DNA of 64,000 nucleotides from Tannerellaceae bacterium (GTDB lineage: Bacteria; Bacteroidota; Bacteroidia; Bacteroidales; Tannerellaceae), in assembly GCA_021201865.1 (NCBI GenBank), contig JAJQEE010000059.1, positions 27,674-91,673 on the forward strand. The letters run 5' to 3'. Within the stretch, counting starts at the first letter, position 1, and each line of letters opens with the position of its first letter. Positions 1 to 8,572 of this stretch are shown here, piece by piece. The position numbers and the translations under genes are program-made. The notes under the pieces are model-generated. The model was not told the DNA's origin, searched no databases, and saw only the letters and a program-made list of their open reading frames with translations.

Positions 1-1416
1 GTCCAAAGCCGGAGTAGTCGGTTCACAACCGCATCCGCACTGACACCAGTCAATTTTGATCTTGTCAGCGGCTACTTCTGTGAAGTTAGGGAACTGGTTG
101 GTTCCTAATAACGTTTCACGACGGGTAGCAATTGCTTTCTTACGGGCAGCAGAAGAAGCGTTCACGGCTTGCTGCACATCCCCACTCTTCACCGCTGCAT
201 AGAATCCACCTTTGTCTTCCACTTCAAGGAACAGGTTCCAGGCTACATCTGCCAGTGAGTTAGTCAGGACTTCAATATAATAAGAACCGGCAGAAGGATC
301 TACCACTTTATCAAAGTGGCACTCTTCTTTCAGTAATAACTGTTGGTTACGCGCGATACGTTCTGAAAACTCATCCGGAGTTTCATAAGCCGCGTCGAAC
401 GGAGTGACCGTAATAGAATCTACACCCGCAATAGCAGCAGACATCGCTTCCGTCTGTGTACGAAGCAAATTCACATGCGCATCATAAATAGTCATGTTCC
501 ATGCAGAAGTTTCTGCCTGGGCAACCATTTTAGAAGCACAAGGGCATTCGGTTCCGTAAGCAGCTACAATTTCCGCCCATAACCAGCGGGCAGCACGGAA
601 CTTCGCAATTTCCATAAAGTAATTGGCACTAATACCAAAGTTGAATTTGATCTTTGTCGCTACCTCTTCCACAGAGAAACCAGCTTCCGACAATTTAGCA
701 ATCAATTCATTCCCCCATGCCAACGCATACCCCAGTTCCTGGGAAATATAAGAACCTGCATCACTTAGGTTGCAGGCATTCACAGCCAATACTTTGTAAC
801 CGGGAAGAGCCTGACCTGCTTTGAGCACAGCAGAAGCCTGTTCTACCCAGTTGTCCATTTCAACCCCTTTTATCAAAGGTTTCTTGAAAGGATTATAATT
901 TACAGAACCTACACACTTCTCAAGGTCTGCACCGGCATTCTTCAAATAATCCGCCAGGATACCGATCAGTTCTACAGCCTTACAATTGCAACTCTTAAAG
1001 TTAAGTTCTACTGATTCAGGACAAATCCCATTCAATAAAGCAGCAATGTTTTGTGGGTTAACGTCATCCCCTTTGAAGTGAAATCCAAGAGAGGTAACCC
1101 CTTTCTCCAATAAGGTCAGTGCCTTTTCATTAGCAGCCTGAAAGTCTGTTACATCAATGTTCTGGCGTACTTTCCAATCGTTGTCCTTTTTCGTTCCGCG
1201 AACATACGGGAACTCACCGGGAAGAGACTCTGTGGTTTTCAAGCCTTCGATGTCTTCCGAACGATAGAAAGGATTTACATTAAATCCTTCGCCTGTCTTC
1301 CAGACAAGCTTTTTCTCAAACGGCGCGCCTTTCAGGTCAGCCGTGATCTTCGCCATCCATTCTTCCGTAGAAACAGGAGCGAATTCAGAGAAAAGTTTTT
1401 CTTTTAATTCTGCCAT
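1..1416 (-). CDS. mutA: Methylmalonyl-CoA mutase small subunit, C-terminus cut by window edge
   Basis: Beta subunit of coenzyme B12-dependent methylmalonyl-CoA mutase. With the catalytic MutB subunit it interconverts succinyl-CoA and methylmalonyl-CoA in the succinate-propionate pathway of the cytosol. The ATG at 1416 opens a frame of 472 codons that runs off the left edge; the family is about 620 residues, so roughly the B12-fold end is missing. The protein starts MAELKEKLFSEF and carries the family-typical NPFYRSEDIEGL stretch about 50 residues in. The last visible residues contain four cysteines alternating over seven positions (CQCGCGC), which is unusual in a cytosolic linker. A good Bacteroidetes promoter lies upstream, so this is probably the first gene of its operon, with mutB expected beyond the edge. 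MeaB, the mutase-protecting GTPase, is separate at 36684. Confidence 0.93.
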   Translation of the reverse strand, partial: MAELKEKLFSEFAPVSTEEWMAKITADLKGAPFEKKLVWKTGEGFNVNPFYRSEDIEGLKTTESLPGEFPYVRGTKKDNDWKVRQNIDVTDFQAANEKALTLLEKGVTSLGFHFKGDDVNPQNIAALLNGICPESVELNFKSCNCKAVELIGILADYLKNAGADLEKCVGSVNYNPFKKPLIKGVEMDNWVEQASAVLKAGQALPGYKVLAVNACNLSDAGSYISQELGYALAWGNELIAKLSEAGFSVEEVATKIKFNFGISANYFMEIAKFRAARWLWAEIVAAYGTECPCASKMVAQAETSAWNMTIYDAHVNLLRTQTEAMSAAIAGVDSITVTPFDAAYETPDEFSERIARNQQLLLKEECHFDKVVDPSAGSYYIEVLTNSLADVAWNLFLEVEDKGGFYAAVKSGDVQQAVNASSAARKKAIATRRETLLGTNQFPNFTEVAADKIKIDWCQCGCGCEPTTPALD

Positions 1417-1486
1417 AATATTAGTTGTTTATAATACTGGTATTAGTAATAGCTTTCGTTATGATATATAGTTCAATTACAGGGGG

Positions 1487-1516
1487 CAAAGGTAGAAAAT
1501 AATTAACAATTGACAA
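1487..1516 (-). promoter_or_regulatory. Promoter of mutA
   Basis: On the minus strand, TTG (1516-1514), 19 bases, then TACCTTTG (1494-1487) fits the Bacteroidetes sigma-ABfr consensus. It leaves an untranslated leader of about 65 bases before mutA. The remainder of the 341-base gap (1517-1757) shows only a weak TATCTTTA at 1715-1722 that could serve the plus-strand gene at 1758. Confidence 0.6.
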
Positions 1517-1757
1517 TTGAGAAGTGACTTTTATTAGAAGGTGATTTACACTTTGTCACAGGAAACCGGATAATCGACTAACCCGTAAGGATTTGTTCCT
1601 CTAAAATAAGCATCCATCCCCCTTCTATGCGGATTATTTTTAGTTATAGATGCCTATTATTTCATTTACGCATACATCGACAAAGGGAAACAGGTAGAAT
1701 TCCGGATTTTAGACTATCTTTATTAAACAATACCTCTATATTTAATTTTATAACAAC

Positions 1758-2828
1758 ATGGCACAACCCTGGGAACGAATAATCATTCAAACAGATCAAG
1801 GAGAAGAAAAAACAGCGATCGCTCCTCTTGTTCTTTCTGCCAGCCGGGCTACCGATATCCCGGCCTTTTATACGCGTTGGTTCATGAACCGGTTGAAAAA
1901 GGGCTACATCAAATGGGAAAACCGATTCAACCCCAGTGCTCCGGTTTATATATCCCTTGAGAAAGTAAGGGTCATTGTTTTCTGGTCCAAAAATCCACTT
2001 CCTCTGTTGAAAGAGTTACCGGAACTTGAAAGACGAAATATCCACTTCCATTTCCAGTATACACTCAATAATTATGAAAAAGAAAGATTCGAGCCAAACC
2101 TACCCTCTCTATCCCAGCGAATAGAAACATTTAAAAAGTTATCTTCCACGATTGGGAAGGAGAAAGTGATCTGGAGATTTGACCCGTTACTGCTGACGGA
2201 GAAGCTGACAATCGATGTATTAACAGACAGGATCCGGCAGTTAGGAGATGAACTGATCCCCTATACGGATAAGTTAGTGATTAGTTTTGCCGACATACTT
2301 ACCTACCGGAACGTGGCGGGCAATATGATCCGGAATAACTCCTGTTTTACAAAAGAGAATATTCATCAATCCGAATTTACAGACAAAGAAAAACAAATAG
2401 TGGCCAGGAGATTAGGTGAATTACGTACCGGGTGGAAAAAGATCAATCCGGCCTTTGAAATAGGTACCTGCGCAGAGCATATTCCGCTGGAAGAATATGG
2501 GATCATCCATAATAAATGCATAGATGACGAACTGATGATCCGGTTGTTTCCGGAAGATAAAGAGTTAATGGATTTCTTAGGTTACCAGCCGGGACTTTTT
2601 GATAGAGAGGAGAGCCGTAGAGAACAGGAAAAAAAGAAACTCAAAGATAAGAACCAACGCCGGCTATGTGGTTGCATTTTCAGTAAAGATATTGGTTCTT
2701 ACAATACCTGTGCTCATCATTGTATCTATTGCTATGCCAACACAAGCCGGAAAGTAGTGGAGAAAAACAGGGAAAGACTGGATCCTGAAACGGATTCACT
2801 GCTGCCTCCTACACAAAAATCATTCTGA
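1758..2828 (+). CDS. DUF1848 family protein with C-terminal CX3CX2C cluster
   Basis: Uncharacterised DUF1848 protein, 356 residues, no signal peptide or membrane segment, so cytosolic. The N-terminus has the family hallmark SASRATDIPAFY and a following VFWSKNP stretch, with alternating strand/helix pattern like a TIM barrel. Near residues 300-330 lies a cysteine-rich end, RLCGC followed by C-AHH-C-IY-C, that is CX3CX2C, the spacing used by radical SAM enzymes to bind a [4Fe-4S] cluster, but located at the C-terminus rather than near the N-terminus. Function is unknown; a radical-SAM-like or other Fe-S enzyme is my inference. The 3' end overlaps the convergent helicase gene by 9 bases. Confidence 0.8.
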   Translation: MAQPWERIIIQTDQGEEKTAIAPLVLSASRATDIPAFYTRWFMNRLKKGYIKWENRFNPSAPVYISLEKVRVIVFWSKNPLPLLKELPELERRNIHFHFQYTLNNYEKERFEPNLPSLSQRIETFKKLSSTIGKEKVIWRFDPLLLTEKLTIDVLTDRIRQLGDELIPYTDKLVISFADILTYRNVAGNMIRNNSCFTKENIHQSEFTDKEKQIVARRLGELRTGWKKINPAFEIGTCAEHIPLEEYGIIHNKCIDDELMIRLFPEDKELMDFLGYQPGLFDREESRREQEKKKLKDKNQRRLCGCIFSKDIGSYNTCAHHCIYCYANTSRKVVEKNRERLDPETDSLLPPTQKSF

Positions 2829-4823
2829 TTTCTTATTGCGTAAGTCATCTGCAATCTCCTGATGTTTCTCTGACAGTTCTTCCTCTCCCACATGCAGGTA
2901 GGCTGTTGCGAGATATTCATGGGCTGCGGCATGTGCGGGTTTGATCGTGATTGCTTTCAGAAAATCATTGACTGCCTCTTCATACTGCTTCAGGTAAAGA
3001 TGACATTTTCCCCTATTGTAGCGGGCTTTAAAGGAAAGGGGACTTAAACGGACCGCTTCATTCAGGCAAACCTGTGCGTCATAATGATCTCCTGTATCCA
3101 ATAGGGTCACTCCTTTCCGGACCCAGGCATCCACAAAGGAAGGATCTAATTTCAGGGCTTTATTAAAATTCCGGATCGCGGCATTCGGATCTTTTGCCTT
3201 CGTGATACATTCATTTCCCATCAGATAATATTCCCGGGCATATTCTCTCTGGACCTCCTGCTGTAAATAAAGTTCCTCTTTCAACTTCCGGACTTCCGCT
3301 TCCAGACTATTGAGACGGTTGAGTTTGAAGCTCAATAACCGCCGGGTCAACGGATTCTCTAATTCATTCCGTTTACTGATGGCTGCCGAAAAACTCTCTA
3401 CAGCCTCCCGCATTTCACCTCTGTTAAACCGGACCGCAGCTTTGGCATACAAAAGTTCAGCTTCACTTTCCCGGAAACTTTTTTCGATCAGTTCTTTATT
3501 GTTGAAGATCTGGCTGAACGCTACGATCTCTTTCCGTACAAAAATATCCCGGGAAGAGATCCTGCTTTTCAGCACAAGCCCTTCGAGCGTAGTACAACGG
3601 CTCAAAGCGACGTAGGTCTGTCCTCCGGCAAACACACCACCGGTCAGATCCACCACTGCCCGGCTGAAAGTAAGACCCTGGCTTTTATGAATGGTAATAG
3701 CCCAGGCTAAACGGATCGGTAACTGTTGAAAAGTTCCGACAATCTCCTCTTCGATCCGCTTCTCTTTCTCATTATACTTATATTTATAATTCCGCCAGGA
3801 AGTCTGTTCCACCAGATATTCCTTCCCGTTCTCCAACAAAACATACACATGTCCATCCTCATCAATTCCGGACACCATACCAATGGTGCCATTTACCCAA
3901 CGACGGTCCGGATCATTATCTATGAAGATCACCTGTGCCTGTTCTTTGATAGACAGGTTCAATTGAGTAGGGAGAGAGGATTCCGGAAAATCCCCTTCGA
4001 TCAGTCCGGCGGAAATAAACTCCTCACCCGGCAATTCCGCCAGTTTCTTTTCATTAATATAATCTACCTGGTCCCGGCGGGTAGCCAGTGTAATATACAT
4101 ATCCTCATTCTTCGGATTGAATGTAGGAAAATAACGGGCATTAAGCGTATCCAGTTCCTGCTTTCCGGCGGTATTACTGCGTATCCTATCGAGCACATGG
4201 ATAAAAACCGGATCCGTCTGGCGATAGGCCTTCTGGAGTTCAATAGGCATCAGATTGATCTCACTGAACACCCGGGCTGAAAAAAAGAAGGGACTCCGGT
4301 AGAATAGGCTCAGGATCTCTTTCTGGTCAGAGGGTACGACCGGTTCGAGCTGATATACATCTCCGACAAATAATAGTTGCTTGCCTCCAAAAGGTAAACG
4401 CATATTACCGGAATATACCCGCAGAATGCGGTCCACACAATCAATAACATCTGCCCGGACCATCGAGATCTCATCAATAATAATCAGCTCGACCTCCGAT
4501 ATGAGTTTGCGGTGTTGTTTGCGGTATTTGAAAAAATCAAAGATCCGTCCATCCTTCAGACTCAGATCCGGATCATCCGGCAACATCGGACGAAAAGGAA
4601 GTTTAAAGAAAGAATGTAAAGTCACTCCTTCCGCATTAATAGCAGCAATACCTGTAGGAGCCAGCACCATATGCTTCTTTTTCGTATGCGCACAGATATA
4701 TTTTAAAAAGGTGGATTTCCCGGTCCCTGCTTTTCCGGTAAGGAAAACAGACTGGCGGGTGTGAGTGATCAGTTGAAGGGCATCCTGAAACTCATGATTG
4801 TTGGTATCTAACTGAAATTCCAA
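2820..4823 (-). CDS. PIF1-like SF1 helicase with C-terminal TPR domain
   Basis: Superfamily 1B DNA helicase of the PIF1/RecD2 type, 667 residues. Walker A is LTGKAGTGKST (about 28-38), Walker B IIIDEISMV (about 113-121), then GDVYQLEPV (motif III) and a late AITIHKSQG (motif V/VI region). After about residue 430 the helicase gives way to helical tetratricopeptide repeats (for example ALKLDPSFVDAWVRKG and AITIKPAHAAAHEYLATAY). PIF1 proteins unwind forks and G-quadruplexes; the TPR tail suggests a protein partner. The start lies 12 bases after the stop of the HU/SPOR gene, so both are probably cotranscribed. Loss of the tail would still leave a complete helicase. Exact substrate is unknown. Confidence 0.88.
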   Translation of the reverse strand: MEFQLDTNNHEFQDALQLITHTRQSVFLTGKAGTGKSTFLKYICAHTKKKHMVLAPTGIAAINAEGVTLHSFFKLPFRPMLPDDPDLSLKDGRIFDFFKYRKQHRKLISEVELIIIDEISMVRADVIDCVDRILRVYSGNMRLPFGGKQLLFVGDVYQLEPVVPSDQKEILSLFYRSPFFFSARVFSEINLMPIELQKAYRQTDPVFIHVLDRIRSNTAGKQELDTLNARYFPTFNPKNEDMYITLATRRDQVDYINEKKLAELPGEEFISAGLIEGDFPESSLPTQLNLSIKEQAQVIFIDNDPDRRWVNGTIGMVSGIDEDGHVYVLLENGKEYLVEQTSWRNYKYKYNEKEKRIEEEIVGTFQQLPIRLAWAITIHKSQGLTFSRAVVDLTGGVFAGGQTYVALSRCTTLEGLVLKSRISSRDIFVRKEIVAFSQIFNNKELIEKSFRESEAELLYAKAAVRFNRGEMREAVESFSAAISKRNELENPLTRRLLSFKLNRLNSLEAEVRKLKEELYLQQEVQREYAREYYLMGNECITKAKDPNAAIRNFNKALKLDPSFVDAWVRKGVTLLDTGDHYDAQVCLNEAVRLSPLSFKARYNRGKCHLYLKQYEEAVNDFLKAITIKPAHAAAHEYLATAYLHVGEEELSEKHQEIADDLRNKKSE

Positions 4824-4834
4824 CGGAGTAAAAA

Positions 4835-5812
4835 TTAACGGCTAATGAATAACCAGGCGTCTTTATATTTTTCATGCATGCGAACCTGTTCCAAATATTG
4901 TTCCGCCTCTTCCCGGTTCACGAACCTGTCTGCATACACACGGACCTTTCCATCCCGGGTGATCTTGTTTACGCCTGTACAAACCGAGCGGTTTACTTCT
5001 GAAATAAAATCGTCCGCCTGTTTATCCGTCACAAAACTACCGATCACAATATGATACATCTTTCTGTTTTTCACCGGAGCTTCCGGAGCCGGGGCCTGCT
5101 GTGTAACAGCAGTCACCTCCTCTTTTACCACCATCACTTCCACCACAGGTTCCGAGAAGACCTCTTCGAGCGAAGAGACGGAAGCAACGATCATTTCCGT
5201 AGGAATAAAGCTGGCTGTATAAGCCGATTTATTGACATCCCTCACCGGAGTGGAAACAAGCAGGAACATGGCGATAGCAGCCGCGGAAGCAGTGAATGTC
5301 CGCACCAGAGTACGGCTGACAGGAATATAGATCGTATCTTTCGACGGTTTCTTTTCCTGAGTCAGAAGCGTTACTTCTTCACGCTGCAGGGCGGCTAAGG
5401 TTCTGAAATGAAAAGCAGGTAAACCATATGCCTCGGGAGTAAATTCCGGAGAATCTTCCGGCAGAAAATCCAGATGTCCTTCTGCTCCCACCCGGAACTG
5501 TCCGATCTCATTTAGAGTCAGCGATCCATGCATGGATAATGCATGTCTCAACTGAAGAACATCCTCTTCCACCATCCGGGAAGCCTTCCGGTAATCCACC
5601 TGGAAATGCCTCATATATGACTCAGCAAGCAGCCCATCCGTATGTTGCAGGTTCTCATTAAACAACAACTCCTTCCGCATCGGAGAGAATAGCTGTTTTT
5701 CCGCATCATAGGTGGCGGGAGAGGCCTGAAGAACGAAACCTCCAAAACCCGGAATGATCACGCAATCATGCACTTGCAACAAAGCTTTAATATGGGATAC
5801 AATTCTAAGCAT
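4835..5812 (-). CDS. HU-CCDC81/SPOR domain membrane protein
   Basis: Bacteroidetes-type protein of 325 residues with three parts. Residues 1-150 form paired HU-like CCDC81 modules (start MLRIVSHIKALLQVHDCV, then IPGFGGFVLQ and LNEIGQFRVG). A single membrane helix follows at about 173-190 (ASAAAIAMFLLVST). A periplasmic C-terminal SPOR domain of about 75 residues (MYHIVIGSFVTDKQADDF) ends the protein. SPOR domains bind denuded peptidoglycan at division sites; HU-like modules may bind DNA or act as adaptors, so a link between envelope and chromosome is plausible but inferred. It heads a two-gene operon with the helicase. The promoter sits only four bases before the ATG, which implies a leaderless message. 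Confidence 0.87.
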   Translation of the reverse strand: MLRIVSHIKALLQVHDCVIIPGFGGFVLQASPATYDAEKQLFSPMRKELLFNENLQHTDGLLAESYMRHFQVDYRKASRMVEEDVLQLRHALSMHGSLTLNEIGQFRVGAEGHLDFLPEDSPEFTPEAYGLPAFHFRTLAALQREEVTLLTQEKKPSKDTIYIPVSRTLVRTFTASAAAIAMFLLVSTPVRDVNKSAYTASFIPTEMIVASVSSLEEVFSEPVVEVMVVKEEVTAVTQQAPAPEAPVKNRKMYHIVIGSFVTDKQADDFISEVNRSVCTGVNKITRDGKVRVYADRFVNREEAEQYLEQVRMHEKYKDAWLFISR

Positions 5813-5816
5813 ACAG

Positions 5817-5848
5817 CAAAGATAAAGTTTCTTCCTAAATCACCCAAA
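5817..5848 (-). promoter_or_regulatory. Promoter of the HU/SPOR-helicase operon
   Basis: Minus-strand TTTG (5848-5845), 20 bases, TATCTTTG (5824-5817), then CTGT and the ATG at 5812. Transcription would begin at or next to the start codon. Confidence 0.6.
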
Positions 5849-5951
5849 AGAAAAATGAACGGAATTTTTAAATTCAATAGTAAAACAACAAATAAAACGG
5901 TATAGTTCAAAGATAAAAAGAGGTAAAATGACAGATTCTCAGAAGAAAATA

Positions 5952-5959
5952 TACCTTTG
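5952..5959 (+). promoter_or_regulatory. -7 element of metY
   Basis: TACCTTTG matches TAnnTTTG and ends 20 bases before the ATG at 5980. No clear TTTG is seen 19 bases upstream, so only the -7 box is supported. Confidence 0.5.
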
Positions 5960-5979
5960 TAACGTTAAACTATAAATCT

Positions 5980-7260
5980 ATGGCCAATCAATTAAAACCG
6001 GAAACACTGTGTGTACAGGCGGGATGGAATCCCGGCAAAGGAGAACCACGTGTACTGCCTATTTATCAGAGTACTACTTTTAAGTATGAAACCAGCGAAC
6101 AGATGGCAAAGCTATTTGATCTGGAAGAAAGCGGATATTTCTACACCCGTCTGCAAAATCCGACAAACGATGCGGTTGCCGCAAAGATCACAGCCCTCGA
6201 AGGAGGAGTTGCAGGCATGCTGACCTCATCCGGTCAGGCTGCCAGTTTCTATGCCTTTTTCAACATCTGTGAAGCAGGGGATCACATCGTAAGTGCCGCC
6301 ACGATCTACGGAGGGACCTACAACCTGCTATCCGTTACGCTCAAAAAATTAGGAATAACATGTACTTTCATCGACCAGGATGCCAGTGAGGAAGAGATCA
6401 GCAAAGCCTTCCGGCCTAATACCAAACTGATGTTCGGGGAAACGATCTCGAATCCGGGAGTCATGGTGCTGGACATTGAAAAATTTGCCCGGATCGCCCA
6501 TACCCACGGAGTCCCCCTCATTATTGACAACACGTTTGCCACTCCGATCAATTGCCGCCCGTTTGAATGGGGAGCCGATATCGTGACCCATTCCACTACC
6601 AAATATATGGATGGACATGCGACCAGCGTAGGTGGATGTATTGTAGATAGCGGAAATTTTGACTGGAACACCCATGCGGAAAAGTATCCGGGACTCTGTA
6701 AACCGGATCCTTCCTATCATGGATTAACCTACACGAAAGATTTCGGTAAGGCCGGATATATTACCAAAGCAACCAGCCAGCTAATGAGAGACCTGGGAGC
6801 GATCCAATCACCCCAAAACGCGTTCCTGCTAAATATAGGTCTGGAAACACTTCATTTACGTATACCCCGACACTGTGAAAATGCACTGAAAGTGGCAACC
6901 TGGTTACAGGAAAATGAGAAAGTGGCCTGGGTAAACTATCCGGAACTAAAAGGGAATACCTATTACGAATTAGCTAAAAAATACTTGCCAAACGGCTCCT
7001 GTGGAGTATTATCCTTTGGTCTGAAAGGGGGCAGAGATATAGCAATCCGCTTTATGGACAACCTGCAGTTAGCTGCTATCGTAACCCACGTAGCAGATGC
7101 CCGCACCTCCGTTCTACATCCGGCCAGCCATACCCACCGGCAGTTGACCGATGAGCAGTTAATCGAAGCAGGGGTAGCTCCGGACCTCATCCGCTTATCG
7201 GTTGGCATTGAAAATGCAGAAGACATCATCGCCGATATTGAACAGGCCCTCACTAAGTAA
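5980..7260 (+). CDS. metY: O-acetylhomoserine sulfhydrylase
   Basis: PLP enzyme of the Cys/Met metabolism family (426 residues) that makes homocysteine from O-acetylhomoserine and sulfide in methionine synthesis. The start MANQLKPETLCVQAG is typical of this family. The glycine/serine stretch LTSSGQAAS binds phosphate, DNTFATPINCRPFEWGAD carries the PLP aspartate, and HSTTKYMDGH near residue 210 holds the Schiff-base lysine. The C-terminal HPASHTHRQL and RLSVGIENAEDI are also conserved. Length and motifs favour the sulfhydrylase over cystathionine gamma-synthase (about 380 residues). It is monocistronic, followed by the long hairpin-rich gap. Confidence 0.93.
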   Translation: MANQLKPETLCVQAGWNPGKGEPRVLPIYQSTTFKYETSEQMAKLFDLEESGYFYTRLQNPTNDAVAAKITALEGGVAGMLTSSGQAASFYAFFNICEAGDHIVSAATIYGGTYNLLSVTLKKLGITCTFIDQDASEEEISKAFRPNTKLMFGETISNPGVMVLDIEKFARIAHTHGVPLIIDNTFATPINCRPFEWGADIVTHSTTKYMDGHATSVGGCIVDSGNFDWNTHAEKYPGLCKPDPSYHGLTYTKDFGKAGYITKATSQLMRDLGAIQSPQNAFLLNIGLETLHLRIPRHCENALKVATWLQENEKVAWVNYPELKGNTYYELAKKYLPNGSCGVLSFGLKGGRDIAIRFMDNLQLAAIVTHVADARTSVLHPASHTHRQLTDEQLIEAGVAPDLIRLSVGIENAEDIIADIEQALTK

Positions 7261-7330
7261 AAAACAACGGATCATCGGAATAATTTCAGAAAAAGTACCC
7301 CATGATCCGGAAAAAGTACACATCCAATTT

Positions 7331-7822
7331 CCCCTCTGGAGAGGGGTTAGGGGTGTGTTACAGATACAACCGGCCTACAAATTACAAGGATCCGGCTCCT
7401 TTTTGATCCCATTAGGGTTAGAAAGGAAAAAACAATTATAACTCCTATTTCTTTATTTCTGTAACACCTCCTACCCCTCTCGTATATTTCAAGAGCTACT
7501 CTCTACCCAAATCTTTTACAGGCCGTAGGCCTATCCTATGTTAGGCCCCAGCAACGCTGGGGTTGAGGTAATAAAGAAGATATTTCGCTCCGTAGGAGCA
7601 GCATAATATAAAAATAACCGGAGGTAACCCTATTCTTTTAGTTTATATAGAACTATACTGGGCTTTGGCCGATCTACGATTCAGCCCGCAATATAAACTC
7701 GGTTATCCACCATCCACCCCCAGCGTTGCCGGGGGCTAAGATATAGTACCCTCTACGAGGGTGAAAAGAGGTGGATAGAGAGTAGCTCAACAGGGGAGTT
7801 AAATCTACTATCTTTATAGTAG
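7331..7822. repeat. Array of short GC-rich hairpins in a gene-free stretch
   Basis: At least seven compact stem-loops sit in 490 bases: CCCCTC/GAGGGG (7331-7346), AGGCC/GGCCT (7520-7532), CCCCAGC/GCTGGGG (7546-7562), GCTCC/GGAGC (7587-7599), a CCCCC/GGGGG stem (7717-7735), ACCCTC/GAGGGT (7748-7762) and CTACTAT/ATAGTAG (7805-7822). Several share a three-base loop such as AAC, GTA or TAC. Larger matches link them: GAGCTACTCTCTA (7493-7505) recurs inverted near 7776-7788, and the region 7340-7361 is roughly inverted at 7461-7480. This resembles REP/BIME-like clusters. No convincing gene is present. Confidence 0.65.
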
Positions 7823-7974
7823 TTCGCAGAAATACAATCGTCCAACCACTACTGATTAATAATCCAAACGGATATATGTATGAAGATCTCCCGATCCGAT
7901 AACACACAATACCACTAAAAAAATAAGAGTGTAAAGTATGTAACGGATCCGGAGACACTCATACCCAGACAAGC

Positions 7975-8250
7975 GGGGATTTCCAATCAATTGTGTTCGA
8001 AAGATTCGTAAATACCCCAACGGGGTACCAGCAATAGCCCAGGGATGAGCCACAGGCGATTCCCTGGGTATGATTATCCCATGTCAACCCTGAAGGGGTT
8101 GCATCTGACACACTAGGGAAATGAAACCTTTACAAGGTTCATAGAATATTTATCCTTACCCAGGGGCTCACTTCGCTCGACCCTGGGCTATTGAAGGTAC
8201 CCCGTTGGGGTATTTACGAATCTTTCGAACACAATTGATTGGAAATCCCC
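7975..8250. mobile_element. 276-bp MITE-like element with 55-bp perfect inverted arms
   Basis: The left arm 7975-8029 and the right arm 8196-8250 are perfect reverse complements over 55 bases (GGGGATTTCCAATCAA at the outer ends). After two mismatches a further 13 bases pair, giving 70-bp arms. The centre holds nested hairpins: CCCAGGGA/TCCCTGGG (8038-8045 with 8061-8068), CAACCC/GGGTTG-type (8085-8101), GAAACCTT/AAGGTTC (8123-8140) and CCCAGGG/CCCTGGG (8159-8187). It has no transposase gene. A non-autonomous element or a folded repeat unit is the likeliest reading. From 8251 to 8530 I see nothing else. Confidence 0.6.
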
Positions 8251-8530
8251 TTTGACTATAAAACCTACCTATTCCTCACTTCACAGGAATTTTTCATTCT
8301 CTATCCACTCCTTTCTATACTATTAACATAGGGATGTGAAGGACGGGGACATACTATGTTAAGGTTCGTAAAGTATAGATCTCAGCAATGGTAAGGTATA
8401 TATGCCAGCCCTCTGACTAAATTCTATTAACTACCCATAACACTTTGAACTTTGAACTAACAATCAGATTCCGGACTTTCCCTCTCCCCCTTAAAAGACA
8501 GGCACATATGAAAAAGAAAGAAAAATCGAC

Positions 8531-8538
8531 TACTTTTG
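8531..8538 (+). promoter_or_regulatory. -7 element of the YkgJ-type gene
   Basis: TACTTTTG fits TAnnTTTG and lies 34 bases before the ATG at 8573. No good -33 element is visible. Confidence 0.45.
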
Positions 8539-8572
8539 TACCTTCAAAAAATAGTAAAAGACAACTTGAGAT

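Noticed and set aside
3726..4280. 184-residue plus-strand frame inside the helicase gene
   Set aside because: Antisense shadow of a conserved coding sequence with full helicase motifs on the other strand.
7674..8053. Two overlapping minus-strand frames (94 and 65 residues) in the hairpin region
   Set aside because: They are translations of GC-rich hairpins and inverted arms, with no start signal and no family; the phrase-like repeats come from the repeat itself.
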